Below, piece after piece: positions 1 through 9,138 of a stretch of 64,000 nt of DNA; position 1 is the first letter of the stretch, and every line of letters begins with the position of its first letter. The translations under genes were made by a program, and so were the position numbers. Source of the stretch: Microtetraspora malaysiensis (GTDB taxonomy: Bacteria > Actinomycetota > Actinomycetes > Streptosporangiales > Streptosporangiaceae); contig NZ_BBYJ01000004.1 of the NCBI RefSeq assembly GCF_001528665.1, positions 124,001 through 188,000 on the forward strand, given 5' to 3'. The notes beneath the pieces were generated by a model that saw only the letters and a list, made by a program, of their open reading frames with translations, searched no databases and was not told where the DNA came from.

Positions 1-957
1 GCCGGGCTGTTCGACCTGTCCCACATGGGCGAGATCCACGTCACCGGCCCGCAGGCGGGAGAGGCCCTGGACTACGCCCTCGTCGGCCACCTGAGCGTGC
101 TCGAGCCCGGCCGGGCGAGATACACGATGATCGTCGCGGAGAACGGCGGCGTGCTGGACGACCTCATCGTCTACCGGCTCGCGCCGGAGGACTTCATGGT
201 CGTCGCCAACGCGTCCAACTACGCCAAGGTCGCACAGGAGCTGACCGAGCGCGCGAAGTCGTACGACGCCCAGGTCGAGGACCGGTCGGACGCGTACGCG
301 CTGGTCGCGATCCAGGGGCCGAACAGCACCGCGATCCTCGGCAAGCTGACCGACGCCGACCTGGTCGGACTCAAGTACTACGCGGGCCTCCCCGGCACGG
401 TCGCCGGGTTCGAGGTCATGATCGCGCGTACCGGCTACACCGGCGAGGACGGGTTCGAGCTGTTCGCCCGGCCCGAGGACGCCGCCGGGCTGTGGAACGC
501 CCTCACCGAGGCGGGCGCGGAGCTGGGGCTGCGGCCGTGCGGCCTGTCCTCCCGCGACACCCTCCGGCTGGAGGCGGGCATGCCCCTGTACGGCAACGAG
601 CTGTCCGCGGAGATGACGCCCTTCGACGCCGGGCTGGGCCGGGTCGTGAAGTTCGACAAGCCGGGCGACTTCGTCGGGAAGGCCGCGCTGTCTGGGCACC
701 CGGCCCCCGAGCGGCGCCTGGTCGGCCTGGTGGCGCGCGGCCGACGGGTCCCCCGCCACGGATACCCGGTCACGCGGGAGGGCGAGGTCGTCGGCGTGGT
801 GACCAGCGGTGCGCCTTCACAGACTCTTGGCAAGCCCATCGCCATGGCGTACGTCTCGGCCGACGCCCTCGAAAAGGGAAATCTGGCCGTGGACATCCGT
901 GGCAGCCAAGAGCCCGTTGACGTCGTTGATCTGCCTTTCTACAGGAGGAGCAAGTGA
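1..957 (+). CDS. gcvT: Glycine cleavage T protein (aminomethyltransferase), 5' end outside window
   Basis: T protein of the cytosolic glycine cleavage system. It moves the aminomethyl carbon from lipoyl-GcvH to tetrahydrofolate, releasing ammonia. The frame is open from base 1 with no start in place: residues AGLFDLSHMGE precede the first internal Met, so the gene begins upstream. About 318 residues are present; family members are usually 360-370. The N-terminal folate-binding domain (YTGEDGFEL region) and the C-terminal barrel domain (VGLVARGRRVPRHG, then VGVVTSGAPSQTLGKPIAMAYV) are both recognisable. Its stop overlaps the GTG of gcvH (GTGA), so the two are translationally coupled. Identification is secure. 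Confidence 0.96.
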   Translation, partial: AGLFDLSHMGEIHVTGPQAGEALDYALVGHLSVLEPGRARYTMIVAENGGVLDDLIVYRLAPEDFMVVANASNYAKVAQELTERAKSYDAQVEDRSDAYALVAIQGPNSTAILGKLTDADLVGLKYYAGLPGTVAGFEVMIARTGYTGEDGFELFARPEDAAGLWNALTEAGAELGLRPCGLSSRDTLRLEAGMPLYGNELSAEMTPFDAGLGRVVKFDKPGDFVGKAALSGHPAPERRLVGLVARGRRVPRHGYPVTREGEVVGVVTSGAPSQTLGKPIAMAYVSADALEKGNLAVDIRGSQEPVDVVDLPFYRRSK

Positions 958-1343
958 GCAGCATCCCCGAAGAGCTGAGCTACACCAAGGAGCACGAGTG
1001 GGTGGCCGGCGTTGACGACGGTCTCACCGTGACGGTGGGTGTGACCGCGTTCGCCGCGGAGCAGCTCGGTGACGTGGTCTTCGTGCAGGTGCCCGAGGTG
1101 GGCAGCACTGTCGAGGCCGGTGACGCGGTCGGCGAGGTGGAGTCCACCAAGTCGGTGAGCGACATCTACGCCCCGGTCGGCGGCGAGATCGTGGAGACCA
1201 ACCCGGCGGTCGTGGACGACCCCTCGCTGGTCAACTCCGACCCGTACGGCGAGGGCTGGCTGTTCCGCGTACGTATGGAGGGCGAGCCGGAGGACCTGCT
1301 CTCGGCCGCCGAGTACACCACCCTCACCTCGGGCGAATCCTGA
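954..1343 (+). CDS. gcvH: Glycine cleavage system H protein
   Basis: Lipoyl carrier protein that shuttles the aminomethyl group between the P, T and L proteins of glycine cleavage. It has 129 residues, the normal length. The lipoylation motif GEVESTKSVSDIYAP puts the lipoyl lysine at K66, and the N-terminal SYTKEHEW is typical of the family. The GTG start at 954 overlaps the gcvT stop, and a strong AGGAGG lies at 943-948 inside the end of gcvT. The next gene on the same strand is sdaA, 34 bases away. In many actinomycetes glyA sits here; none is seen between gcvH and sdaA. Confidence 0.97.
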   Translation: MSSIPEELSYTKEHEWVAGVDDGLTVTVGVTAFAAEQLGDVVFVQVPEVGSTVEAGDAVGEVESTKSVSDIYAPVGGEIVETNPAVVDDPSLVNSDPYGEGWLFRVRMEGEPEDLLSAAEYTTLTSGES

Positions 1344-1377
1344 TATTCCCTGAGATTTCCAGATAAGGGCATGGATC

Positions 1378-2751
1378 ATGGCGATCAGTGTCTTCGATCT
1401 GTTCAAGGTGGGCATCGGGCCGTCCAGCTCCCACACGGGCGGCCCGATGGCCGCGGCGCACAAGTTCGCCCGCGGCCTTCACCAGGACGGTCTACTTGAG
1501 AAGACCTCGCGCGTCGAGGTCATTCTGTACGGCTCGCTCGGCCTGACCGGCAAGGGCCACGGCAGCGACAAGGCGGTGCTGCTCGGCCTGTCCGGGGAGA
1601 AGCCCGAACTGGTCGACGTGGACACGGTCGACGCGCGGCTCGCCGCCATGCGGGAGTCGGGCACGGTCACCTTGTACGGCTCCCGCGAGATCCCCTTCGT
1701 CGTCGGCGACGACCTCGTCTTCGAACGCAAGATCACGCTGCCCCACCATCCGAACGGGATGCGGTTCACCGCCTTCACCGACTCGGGCGAGATCCTGCGC
1801 GAGAAGATCTACTACTCGGTCGGCGGCGGGTTCGTCGTGGACGAGAACGCCACCGGCGCCGACCGCATCAAGCCGGACGACACCGTGCTCCCCCACCCCT
1901 TCACCACGGGGGCGGAGCTGCTCGCCCGGTGCTCGGAGACCGGCCTGTCGATCTCCGCGCTCATGTTGGAGAACGAGCAGGCCTTCGGCCGCACGCCCGC
2001 GCAGATCCGCGAGGGGCTGCTGCACCTGTGGTCGGTCATGGCCGAGTCGGTACGGCGCGGCACCACCATGGAGGGCGTCCTCCCGGGCGGGCTCAAGGTC
2101 AGGCGGCGGGCGAACCAGTTGTACCGCCGCCTGCAGACCGAGGCCGACCGCGACCCACTGCGCGCGATGGACTGGGTGACCCTGTTCGCGCTCGCGGTGA
2201 ACGAGGAGAACGCGGCGGGCGGCCGGATCGTCACCGCCCCGACGAACGGCGCGGCCGGCATCATCCCGGCGGTGCTGTCGTACTACACGCGGTTCGTCGA
2301 AGGGGTCGACGACGACGGCGTCGTGCGCTTCCTGCTCACCGCGGGGGCGATCGGGGTGCTCTTCAAGGAGAACGCCTCGATCTCCGGCGCCGAGGTCGGC
2401 TGCCAGGGTGAGGTCGGGTCGGCCTGCTCGATGGCCGCGGCCGGGCTCACCGAGGCGCTCGGCGGCACCCCTGAGCAGGTCGAGAACGCCGCCGAGATCG
2501 GCATCGAGCACAACCTGGGCCTGACCTGCGACCCGATCGGCGGACTGGTTCAGATCCCGTGCATCGAGCGGAACGCGGTGGCGTCGGTCAAGGCGATCGC
2601 CGCGTCCCGCATCGCGCTGCGCGGCGACGGCCGCCACTTCGTGTCGCTCGACAAGGCCATCAAGACCATGCGTGACACCGGCAGGGACATGCTCGACAAG
2701 TACAAGGAGACCAGCCGGGGCGGCCTCGCCGTCAACGTCATCGAGTGCTGA
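1378..2751 (+). CDS. sdaA: L-serine ammonia-lyase (iron-sulfur, single chain)
   Basis: Converts L-serine to pyruvate and ammonia. At 457 residues it is the usual single-chain form, with an N-terminal beta domain ([11 protein letters not shown] near residue 14) and a C-terminal alpha domain. The cysteines expected for the [4Fe-4S] cluster appear in [12 protein letters not shown] and in [14 protein letters not shown] near the C terminus. It lies directly behind gcvT-gcvH, which fits a glycine to serine to pyruvate route, although the serine hydroxymethyltransferase for the middle step is not in the window. Its last 14 bases overlap, tail to tail, a small minus-strand ORF. Confidence 0.96.
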   Translation: MAISVFDLFKVGIGPSSSHTGGPMAAAHKFARGLHQDGLLEKTSRVEVILYGSLGLTGKGHGSDKAVLLGLSGEKPELVDVDTVDARLAAMRESGTVTLYGSREIPFVVGDDLVFERKITLPHHPNGMRFTAFTDSGEILREKIYYSVGGGFVVDENATGADRIKPDDTVLPHPFTTGAELLARCSETGLSISALMLENEQAFGRTPAQIREGLLHLWSVMAESVRRGTTMEGVLPGGLKVRRRANQLYRRLQTEADRDPLRAMDWVTLFALAVNEENAAGGRIVTAPTNGAAGIIPAVLSYYTRFVEGVDDDGVVRFLLTAGAIGVLFKENASISGAEVGCQGEVGSACSMAAAGLTEALGGTPEQVENAAEIGIEHNLGLTCDPIGGLVQIPCIERNAVASVKAIAASRIALRGDGRHFVSLDKAIKTMRDTGRDMLDKYKETSRGGLAVNVIEC

Positions 2752-2947
2752 TCAGGCGCCCGGCCACGGCGGTGACCAGGCCGGTGTCGTCCGCGAGGTC
2801 GGTGGCGCCGAGGACGAGCAGGAGCGCCCGTACGGCCTCCGCGTCCCGGCGTCCCGACCAGGCCGCGCGCAGCCGGGCGGCCGCGGGGTCGTCCGGCTCG
2901 TCGTCGTGGGTGTGCCGGGCCCACGCGGCGAGCGCCGACTCCAGCAC
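2738..2947 (-). CDS. Small uncharacterised protein, 69 aa
   Basis: Short minus-strand ORF with a GTG start at 2947, convergent with sdaA and overlapping its end by 14 bases. I do not recognise the family. Support for coding is internal: nearly every third codon position is G or C, CGG/GTA/CTC codon use matches the neighbours, and the composition is that of a soluble helical protein (acidic start HDDEPDD, then hydrophobic stretches [10 protein letters not shown] and VTAVAGRL). A modest GGGGA lies upstream of the start. The opposite-strand ORFs over the same bases are Arg/Ser-rich and look like shadows. Function unknown. Confidence 0.55.
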   Translation of the reverse strand: MLESALAAWARHTHDDEPDDPAAARLRAAWSGRRDAEAVRALLLVLGATDLADDTGLVTAVAGRLISTR

Positions 2948-3018
2948 CGGGTGTCCCCGCCGTGAGCCCCGCGACTCGCGGGACCGCCGGGAAACCGCCG
3001 AGAACGGAGGGAAGCGCG

Positions 3019-3978
3019 ATGGGTGAGCCGCAGCCGCGGGGCGCGATCACGCTCGGAGAGACCATGGCCCTGCTCACCACCGAGCGCACCGGTCCGCTCC
3101 GGCACGCGCCGAGCATGGCCGTCGGCGTCGGCGGCGCGGAGAGCAACGTCGCCATCGCGCTGCGGCGGCTCGGCGTCCCCGTCACCTGGATCGGCCGGGT
3201 CGGCGCCGACGGTTTCGGCGACCTGGTGCTGCGCGAACTGCGCGCCGAGGGCCTCGACGTACGCGCGATCGTCGACGACGGCGCGCCCACCGGCCTCATG
3301 GTGAAGGAACGGCGCACCAACCAGTCGCTGAACGTCTGGTACTACCGGGCGGGCAGCGCCGGATCGCGGCTGAGCCCCGCCGACGTGGCCGAGGACGCCA
3401 TAGCCGGCGCCGCGCTGCTGCACGTCACCGGCATCACTCCGGCGCTCTCCGACTCCGCCGCCGAGGCCGTGCGCCACGCGGTCGGCCTGGCCCGCCGCCA
3501 CGGCGTCACCGTCTCCTTCGACGTCAACTACCGGGGCAGGCTCTGGAGCCGGGCACAGGCGGCCGAACGGCTGTCGGGCATCCTGTCCGACAGCGACGTG
3601 GTCTTCGCCGGGATCGAGGAGGCCGAGCTGTTCGTACCCGCCAAGGACGACCCGCTCGACCTCGCCGCCGCCCTCGCCGACCTCGGGCCGACGCAGGTGG
3701 TCGTCAAGCTGGGCGCCGAGGGGTGCGCCGCGCTGGTGGACGGCCGTCCGCTGGTCCGCCCCGCCGTACCCGTGGAGGTGCTCGACCCGGTGGGCGCGGG
3801 CGACGCCTTCGTCGGCGGATACCTCGCCGAACTGCTGGCCGGCGCGCCGCCCGAGACCCGCCTGGACACCGCCGTCACCGCCGGGGCGTTCGCCTGCACG
3901 GTCTCCGGCGACTGGGAGGGCCTGCCCACCCGCGCCGAACTCGGGCTCCTCACCCGCCAGGAGGGCGTCACCCGCTGA
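3019..3978 (+). CDS. PfkB-family sugar kinase, probably 2-keto-3-deoxygluconate kinase type
   Basis: Cytosolic ribokinase/PfkB-fold kinase of about 319 residues. The family signatures are visible: the N-terminal GGAESNVAIALRRLG motif and the C-terminal DPVGAGDAFVGGYLAELL motif, whose Asp is the catalytic base of the anion hole. The substrate-loop region (LMVKERRTNQSLNVWYYRAGSA) resembles 2-dehydro-3-deoxygluconokinases, but substrate cannot be fixed from sequence alone. An ATG at 3019 preceded by GGAGGG was chosen; an in-frame GTG at 2962 would add 19 unlikely residues. It stands alone, with no Entner-Doudoroff partner gene beside it. Confidence 0.85.
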   Translation: MGEPQPRGAITLGETMALLTTERTGPLRHAPSMAVGVGGAESNVAIALRRLGVPVTWIGRVGADGFGDLVLRELRAEGLDVRAIVDDGAPTGLMVKERRTNQSLNVWYYRAGSAGSRLSPADVAEDAIAGAALLHVTGITPALSDSAAEAVRHAVGLARRHGVTVSFDVNYRGRLWSRAQAAERLSGILSDSDVVFAGIEEAELFVPAKDDPLDLAAALADLGPTQVVVKLGAEGCAALVDGRPLVRPAVPVEVLDPVGAGDAFVGGYLAELLAGAPPETRLDTAVTAGAFACTVSGDWEGLPTRAELGLLTRQEGVTR

Positions 3979-3990
3979 ACCCTGCCTATT

Positions 3991-4009
3991 GTCACGCCTC
4001 CGGCGTGAC
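3991..4009. terminator. Short hairpin after the sugar kinase
   Basis: Inverted repeat GTCACGCC-TCC-GGCGTGAC, an 8 bp stem with a 3-base loop, 12 bases after the kinase stop. There is no T-run, so it is at best a weak terminator of the U-less kind common in actinomycetes. Confidence 0.4.
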
Positions 4010-4108
4010 GGCGCTCGGCGCCTCAAGGCAACGCCTTTCTTCACAGGATCATGCTTTATCCTGGCGGTTCCTGATTTGTCGGTCGGTTAGGCAACCGCAA
4101 GGGGGAAG

Positions 4109-5503
4109 GTGTCCTCGTTCCTGCGGTCGCACCTGGCGTTCGCCGCCGTGCTCGTGCTCGGCGTGGCGTTGCGGGCGCTGGCCGTGCTCGGCTACCGCCC
4201 GGCGCTGTGGTTCTGGGCCGACTCGTTCGCGTACCTGAGTTCGGGCCTCGATCTGCGCCCGCTGGCGTCCCGCCCGTCCGGCTATTCGCTGTTCCTGTGG
4301 CTGCTCAGCCCGCTGCGCGACATCCAGGCCGTCGTGATCGTCCAGCATCTGCTCGGGATCGGCATCGCCGTCCTCGTCTACGTCATGCTGCGCCGCCGTA
4401 CGGCACTGCGGGGATGGATCGCGGCGCTGGTCGCCGCGCCGATCCTCCTGGACGCCCACCAGATCCAGCTCGAACACCTGATGATGGCCGACCTGCTGTT
4501 CACCTTCCTGGCCGTGGCCGGGGTGGCGATCCTGGTGTGGCGGCCGAAACCGTCCGTCACGGCCGCGGCCGCGGCGCTGTTGGTGCTGGCGCTGGCGACC
4601 GTCACCCGGACCATCGGGCTGCCGCTGATCGTCATCGCCGCCGGCTGGCTGCTGCTGACCCGGGCGGGCGCGCGAGCGCTGGTCTCGGGCGTCGCGGCGG
4701 CGGCGGTCGTCCTCGGCGGCTACGCCGTCTGGTTCCACAGCGCCCACGGCTCGTACGGCATGGGCGGCAGCAGCACGTGGCTGTGGTCGCGCACCATGAC
4801 GTTCGCCGACTGCGCCAAGATGGACCCCGCTCCGCGCCTCACCCCGCTCTGCCCCACCGAGCCGAGACTGGCCGCGCCCGCCTACATCTGGGACGCCACC
4901 TCCCCGCTCCAGCGCGTCGGAGCGAAACGGGAGGAGCTGGCCGGCGAGTTCGCGTCGCTGGCGATCCGCAGCCAGCCGCTCGACTTCCTGCGCACCGGGT
5001 TGAGCGACGCCCTCTGGGCCTTCGAGTGGGAGCGCCGGGTCTACCCCTCCCCCGGGCCGCAGAGCGCGTACGTCTTCCCTGATTCGGCGAAGCCGTTCCC
5101 CGACAAGATCGCGTCCGCGGGGCGCACCGCGACGCAGCTCACCACCGCCTACCAGGGCTCCTCGGGCGAGACCCGGGTGGTGGAGCCGTGGGCGGGGTGG
5201 CTGCGCGCCTACCAGGAGCAGGGCTACCTGCGCGGGCCGTTCCTCGCGGTCATCCTGCTGATCGGGCTGGGCGGCCTGCTCGTGCGGCGGTGGGCCGTGA
5301 TCCCGCCGCTGGCCGCCGCCGCGGCCCTGCTCTTCGCCCCGCCGATGATCGCGGCCTTCGACCACCGCTACATCGTGCCGGTGGTGCCGCTCGCCTGCCT
5401 CGCGGCCGGGCTGGCACTGGGCGCCCGCCGGTCAGCGGCGCCGGATGTGCAGCCTGACCAGCGTCGGAAGGTCTCCGCGGCCGACCATGCTGCGCACTCG
5501 TGA
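4109..5503 (+). CDS. Multi-pass membrane protein resembling GT-C glycosyltransferases
   Basis: Integral membrane protein of 464 residues with roughly 10-11 hydrophobic segments (first near residues 8-26, then about 100-125, 130-150, 155-180, 185-205 and several near 370-445). An acidic motif in the first outer loop ([14 protein letters not shown], near residue 37) is the kind of Asp-containing loop seen in lipid-linked GT-C mannosyltransferases, and the large non-membrane loop at about 210-360 fits. No exact family is claimed and the donor and acceptor are unknown. GTG start behind GGGGGAAG. Its last 72 bases overlap the convergent amaP gene, so the polar C-terminal tail may be non-essential read-through. 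Confidence 0.72.
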   Translation: MSSFLRSHLAFAAVLVLGVALRALAVLGYRPALWFWADSFAYLSSGLDLRPLASRPSGYSLFLWLLSPLRDIQAVVIVQHLLGIGIAVLVYVMLRRRTALRGWIAALVAAPILLDAHQIQLEHLMMADLLFTFLAVAGVAILVWRPKPSVTAAAAALLVLALATVTRTIGLPLIVIAAGWLLLTRAGARALVSGVAAAAVVLGGYAVWFHSAHGSYGMGGSSTWLWSRTMTFADCAKMDPAPRLTPLCPTEPRLAAPAYIWDATSPLQRVGAKREELAGEFASLAIRSQPLDFLRTGLSDALWAFEWERRVYPSPGPQSAYVFPDSAKPFPDKIASAGRTATQLTTAYQGSSGETRVVEPWAGWLRAYQEQGYLRGPFLAVILLIGLGGLLVRRWAVIPPLAAAAALLFAPPMIAAFDHRYIVPVVPLACLAAGLALGARRSAAPDVQPDQRRKVSAADHAAHS

Positions 5504-5914
5504 CACCGCCTCGGCGTTCAGCCGGCCGATCACGTCGGCCGGGTCCGCCTCGGGCAGGAGGTCGATGCTGATCCGCATCCTGCTGTCGCCGACCAGCCGC
5601 ACGTACAGCCTGCCGATGCCCTGAACGCCCTTGAGCGCCACGCCGAGCATGGCGATCCCCGAGCCGGTACGCGTGCCGATCCGCCCCCAGCCGAGGGCGA
5701 CGAGCAGCCAGCGCGTCGCGACGATGCCGATCACCAGGGGTACGAGAACGCCGAAGGGCCGCGCCCAGGCGTTCTCGGTGAAGAAGCTCAGGTCGAGCAC
5801 CGGGTCCCCGGGCCGCTCGCCCGCGGCGAGCAGCACGGCGACGCCGCCCACCAGCAGGGCCAGGCCGACCACGAGGATGCCGACGCGGTTTCCCAGGTAC
5901 GCGCGCATCGTCAC
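5432..5914 (-). CDS. amaP: Alkaline shock response membrane anchor-like protein AmaP
   Basis: Small membrane protein of 160 residues with two N-terminal transmembrane segments (about 12-31 and 56-75) followed by a cytoplasmic domain ending [23 protein letters not shown] and LVRLHIRRR. This matches the AmaP arrangement, which anchors Asp23/Gls24 proteins to the membrane in Gram-positive bacteria. GTG at 5914 overlaps the stop of the DUF6286 gene (GTGA); ATG at 5908 is an alternative. It is cotranscribed with that gene. No Asp23 gene is present here. The 3' end overlaps the convergent GT-C-like gene by 72 bases. Confidence 0.78.
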   Translation of the reverse strand: MTMRAYLGNRVGILVVGLALLVGGVAVLLAAGERPGDPVLDLSFFTENAWARPFGVLVPLVIGIVATRWLLVALGWGRIGTRTGSGIAMLGVALKGVQGIGRLYVRLVGDSRMRISIDLLPEADPADVIGRLNAEAVSRVRSMVGRGDLPTLVRLHIRRR

Positions 5915-6513
5915 ACCCTCGCCCGGCGCAGCCGTACGACGACGTCCTGACGGCCCTGGACGCCGAGGCCGGCGAGCCGGTCCCCGACGGCGGTGCCGAC
6001 GGCGCGGAGCAGCTCGCCCGCGCCCTGCGCGCGGGTGACGACGGTCACCTCGATGCGCCGCGGGTGGATGTGGACACGGGCCGCCTCGACCCCCTCGACC
6101 CCCCGCGCCGCGCTCGCCAGCGTACGGCGCAGGCCACTGCGGGTGAGGCCGATCACGAGATGCGGGTCGGTGGTCTCCACGGCGACGAGCCGGGGACGCC
6201 CGGGGGTCAGTGCGAGGGCGACCAGCAGCGCTCCGAGGACGATCATCGCGCTCGCCACGCTCCGGACGGCCGGGTCACCGAACGTGAGCGAGAGCAGGCG
6301 GCCCAGCCGGGGCCCCGCCGGGGCGCCGAAGAGGCTCCCGATGCTCACCGCGAGCACGGTCCACGCCGCCGTGGCGATCACGACGGAGACCAGGACGCCC
6401 GCGGGAGCGCGCCCGGGCCGCAGCGCGCGGACGGCGTTGCGCCGCAGCGTGCGCTGTTCCGTTCGCCCCGACGCTGACGGGGAGGCCGCGAGGATGTCCT
6501 CGACGATGCTCAT
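5911..6513 (-). CDS. DUF6286-type two-TM envelope protein
   Basis: About 200 residues with a cytoplasmic N terminus, two hydrophobic segments (around residues 39-62 and 85-105), then a soluble domain (HLVIGLTRSGLRRTLASAAR, then VHIHPRRIEVTV) resembling an Asp23-like fold. This is the usual partner of amaP in actinomycete envelope-stress clusters. Start choice is uncertain: ATG at 6513 (MSIVEDIL) is preferred; GTGs at 6525 and 6528 are also in frame, and the open frame reaches 6666. The gene is divergent from the PLP enzyme at 6699. Function is inferred from the neighbourhood only. Confidence 0.75.
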   Translation of the reverse strand: MSIVEDILAASPSASGRTEQRTLRRNAVRALRPGRAPAGVLVSVVIATAAWTVLAVSIGSLFGAPAGPRLGRLLSLTFGDPAVRSVASAMIVLGALLVALALTPGRPRLVAVETTDPHLVIGLTRSGLRRTLASAARGVEGVEAARVHIHPRRIEVTVVTRAQGAGELLRAVGTAVGDRLAGLGVQGRQDVVVRLRRARV

Positions 6514-6698
6514 CGGGCCGATCACCACTTCCCGTGTACAGGCATGCTCACGTGCATATGCGTACACCGCAAAAGATCGGCGGGGGTGATGCACCACTCC
6601 ATCGACTGAATCTTGGAGGTCCGCCGCCGCAAAATTTGCCCCGCGATTAATGTGAACCCGACTCATATATTCCGGAAGAGCGGTACTAAGCTGCCGAC

Positions 6699-7868
6699 AT
6701 GGACGACCGACAGCGCTTGGACCGGGCCACCGCTCATCTGGAGGCGCCGTTCGCGGTGCTCGACCTCGACGCGCTGCGGTTGAACGCGGAGAGCATGGCC
6801 CGCCGGGCGGCCGGCAAGCCGATCAGGGTGGCCAGCAAGTCGATCCGCTGCCGCCCGATCCTCGAACGCGTCCTCGCGATGGAGGGATTCGCCGGGATTA
6901 TGGCGTTTACCCTCCCCGAGGCGCTCTGGCTGGTCTCCACGGGGATGCGCGATGTGCTCGTGGCCTACCCGACCACCGACCGCCACGCCATCCGCGCCCT
7001 GGGCGCCGACCCGGTCGCGGCCCGGGAGATCACGCTGATGGTCGACTCTCCCGAGCACCTGGACCTGCTCCAGGGCCAGCCCCACGAGATCCGGGTATGT
7101 CTGGACATCGACGCGGCGTTCGTCGCGTTCGCCGGCAAGCTGCGGGCGGGGGCGCTGCGCTCCCCTCTGCGCGAGCCCGCGCAGGCCGCGGAGATCGCCG
7201 CCGAGATCGCCCGGCGTCCCGGCCTCCGCCTCACCGGACTCATGGCGTACGAGGCGCAGATCGCCGGCGTCGGCGACAAGATCCCCGGCCCGTACGGCAC
7301 GGTCGTCCGCTGGATGCAGGCGCGTTCGCGCCGCGAGCTGATCGTCCGCAGGGGCCGGATCGTGCAGGCCGTACGACGGGTCGCCGACCTGGAGTTCGTG
7401 AACGGCGGCGGCACCGGCAGCATCGAGACGACCGTGCGCGAGAAGGCGATCACCGAGGTGGCCGCCGGGTCCGGCTTCTTCCACCCGCGGCTGTTCGACT
7501 TCTACCGCAACTTCGACGGGCACCCGGCGGCGCTGTTCGCGCTGCCCGTGGTGCGCAAGCCCGCGCCCGGCATCGCGACGGTGCTCGGCGGCGGCTACCA
7601 CGCCTCGGGGTCCCCCGGGCCGACGCGACTGCCGCAGCCGTACCTGCCGGCCGGGCTGCGGTACGACGCCAACGAGGGCGCGGGCGAGGTGCAGACGCCG
7701 CTGCTCGGCGACGCCGCCTCCGACCTGCGGGTCGGCGACCGGGTGTGGTTCCGCCACGCCAAGGCGGGCGAACTGTGCGAGCGGTTCGCCAGCCTGCACC
7801 TGATCGAGGGCGACCGGGTGGTGGAGGAGGTCCCCACCTATCGGGGCGAGGGCAAGACCTTCCTCTGA
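6699..7868 (+). CDS. PLP-dependent amino acid aldolase/deaminase, D-threonine-aldolase-like
   Basis: Fold-type III (alanine-racemase-like) PLP enzyme of 389 residues. The N-terminal barrel carries the Schiff-base lysine K47 in RVASKSIRC. The C-terminal beta domain ends in a metal-binding signature (VWFRHAKAGELCERF, with His and Cys) as in D-threonine aldolases and D-serine dehydratases. The family cleaves or deaminates D-hydroxy amino acids. The exact substrate is not determinable; many actinomycete homologues are annotated only as amino acid deaminase/aldolase. It is monocistronic, divergent from the DUF6286 gene and followed by a strong hairpin. Confidence 0.82.
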   Translation: MDDRQRLDRATAHLEAPFAVLDLDALRLNAESMARRAAGKPIRVASKSIRCRPILERVLAMEGFAGIMAFTLPEALWLVSTGMRDVLVAYPTTDRHAIRALGADPVAAREITLMVDSPEHLDLLQGQPHEIRVCLDIDAAFVAFAGKLRAGALRSPLREPAQAAEIAAEIARRPGLRLTGLMAYEAQIAGVGDKIPGPYGTVVRWMQARSRRELIVRRGRIVQAVRRVADLEFVNGGGTGSIETTVREKAITEVAAGSGFFHPRLFDFYRNFDGHPAALFALPVVRKPAPGIATVLGGGYHASGSPGPTRLPQPYLPAGLRYDANEGAGEVQTPLLGDAASDLRVGDRVWFRHAKAGELCERFASLHLIEGDRVVEEVPTYRGEGKTFL

Positions 7869-7878
7869 CTCATGCGAA

Positions 7879-7910
7879 GACCCCTGATCGGGAGTCTCCG
7901 ATCAGGGGTC
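7879..7910. terminator. Strong bidirectional terminator
   Basis: Perfect 13 bp inverted repeat GACCCCTGATCGG / CCGATCAGGGGTC with a 6-base loop, midway between two convergent genes (the aldolase-like gene and the DUF3618 gene). It would stop transcription from either side. Confidence 0.85.
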
Positions 7911-7950
7911 CTGGTGCGTTCTGGCGCTCTGCCGGCTCGCCGGCGTGCGG

Positions 7951-8265
7951 TCAGCTCCGCCTGCGACGGCGGAGCAGGAGGACGGCGGCGCCCACGACAA
8001 GGGCCGCGCCCACCACCATCAGAACAGGGCTGATGTCCCTGGGCGGGTACTCCTCCCAGACACCGGCCTGCCCCTCCTCGCCCGGCCTGACCTGCCGATG
8101 CTGGCCCCCGACCAGGCGCTCCGCGTTCGCCTTGACCTTCGCCACGCTCCGCTCGGCGACGCGCTTCGGGCTCACCCGGTCAGCTATGGCGTCGACCGTA
8201 CGAGCCAGCTCCACTCGCGTACGCTCGATCTCCCGCTCAAGCGCATCGGGATCGGTGTCCGCCAT
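7951..8265 (-). CDS. DUF3618 membrane protein
   Basis: A 104-residue protein with the DUF3618 pattern: an N-terminal amphipathic helix (DALEREIERTRVELARTVDAI, DRVSPKRVAERS) and one C-terminal transmembrane segment near residues 79-98 followed by an RRRRRS tail. Such proteins are common, usually single-copy, in actinobacteria and have no established biochemical role. It is a monocistronic minus-strand gene facing the aldolase-like gene. Confidence 0.88.
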   Translation of the reverse strand: MADTDPDALEREIERTRVELARTVDAIADRVSPKRVAERSVAKVKANAERLVGGQHRQVRPGEEGQAGVWEEYPPRDISPVLMVVGAALVVGAAVLLLRRRRRS

Positions 8266-8432
8266 GGCGACCCCCTCCTGTGGTACTAAATGTCCGATCA
8301 GTCTGCCAGTTCACGTGGCCGCGTCGTACGGCGGCCGACCCGGTAGCTTTATAAGCGCCTACCCGCATCCTCGCGGGTCACCCGCGTTGCGCGCGAACCA
8401 TGGGCTTTTCCGTCCAATAGCAGGAGGACTTG

Positions 8433-8900
8433 ATGAGCAGGCTCGAGCCGGGCGACGCCGCACCGGACTTCACCCTTACCGACGCCGACGGAACTGACGT
8501 CTCGCTCGAGTCGTTCCGCGGCAGGAAGGTCGTCCTCTACTTCTACCCGGCCGCGATGACGCCCGGCTGCACCAAGCAGGCGTGCGACTTCCGCGACAAC
8601 CTGAACGCGCTGACCGGCCACGGCTTCGCCGTCCTCGGTGTGTCGAAGGACACCCCGGCCAAGCTCCAGCGGTTCCGCGAGCACGACGCGCTGACCTTCC
8701 CGCTGCTCTCCGACCCCGGCCTGGACGTCCACAAGGCGTACAGCGCGTACGGCGAGAAGCAGAACTACGGCAAGACGATCATGGGGGTCATCCGGTCCAC
8801 GTTCGTCATCGACGCCGACGGCAAGATCGAGAAGGCGCTCTACAACGTGAAGGCCACCGGTCACGTCGCCCGCCTGCTCAAGGAGCTCGGCGTCTCCTGA
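8433..8900 (+). CDS. bcp: Thioredoxin-dependent thiol peroxidase (bacterioferritin comigratory protein)
   Basis: Cytosolic peroxiredoxin of the Bcp/PrxQ class, reducing H2O2 and alkyl hydroperoxides. It has 155 residues, a normal length. The peroxidatic C46 lies in MTPGCTKQACDFRD, with C51 as the nearby resolving cysteine of the atypical 2-Cys type; KDTPAKLQRFREHDALTFPLLSDP is diagnostic. ATG at 8433 is preferred because AGGAGG sits at 8422-8427, 5 bases upstream; an in-frame TTG at 8430 is less likely. Upstream 8266-8432 holds only its promoter region. Confidence 0.95.
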   Translation: MSRLEPGDAAPDFTLTDADGTDVSLESFRGRKVVLYFYPAAMTPGCTKQACDFRDNLNALTGHGFAVLGVSKDTPAKLQRFREHDALTFPLLSDPGLDVHKAYSAYGEKQNYGKTIMGVIRSTFVIDADGKIEKALYNVKATGHVARLLKELGVS

Positions 8901-9138
8901 CCGCGTAAGGAGGCGTGTCGCGGTCGCCGGGCCGCCCGAAACGGCGGCCGCGCGGCGAGCGGGCCGGGCCGAGGCGGCCACCGGCCCCGCCGACGACAGC
9001 ACGGCGGTGTGGGCGCGGCGACGCTGTGTGGGCGGCGCACACGTCGCGATCCCATATTCCGGCGGCGGCCGAACGGGGGACACACCACATATCACGGAAC
9101 GGCGGTCGTCTATACCGTCACGGGCAGATGTCGGGCCT

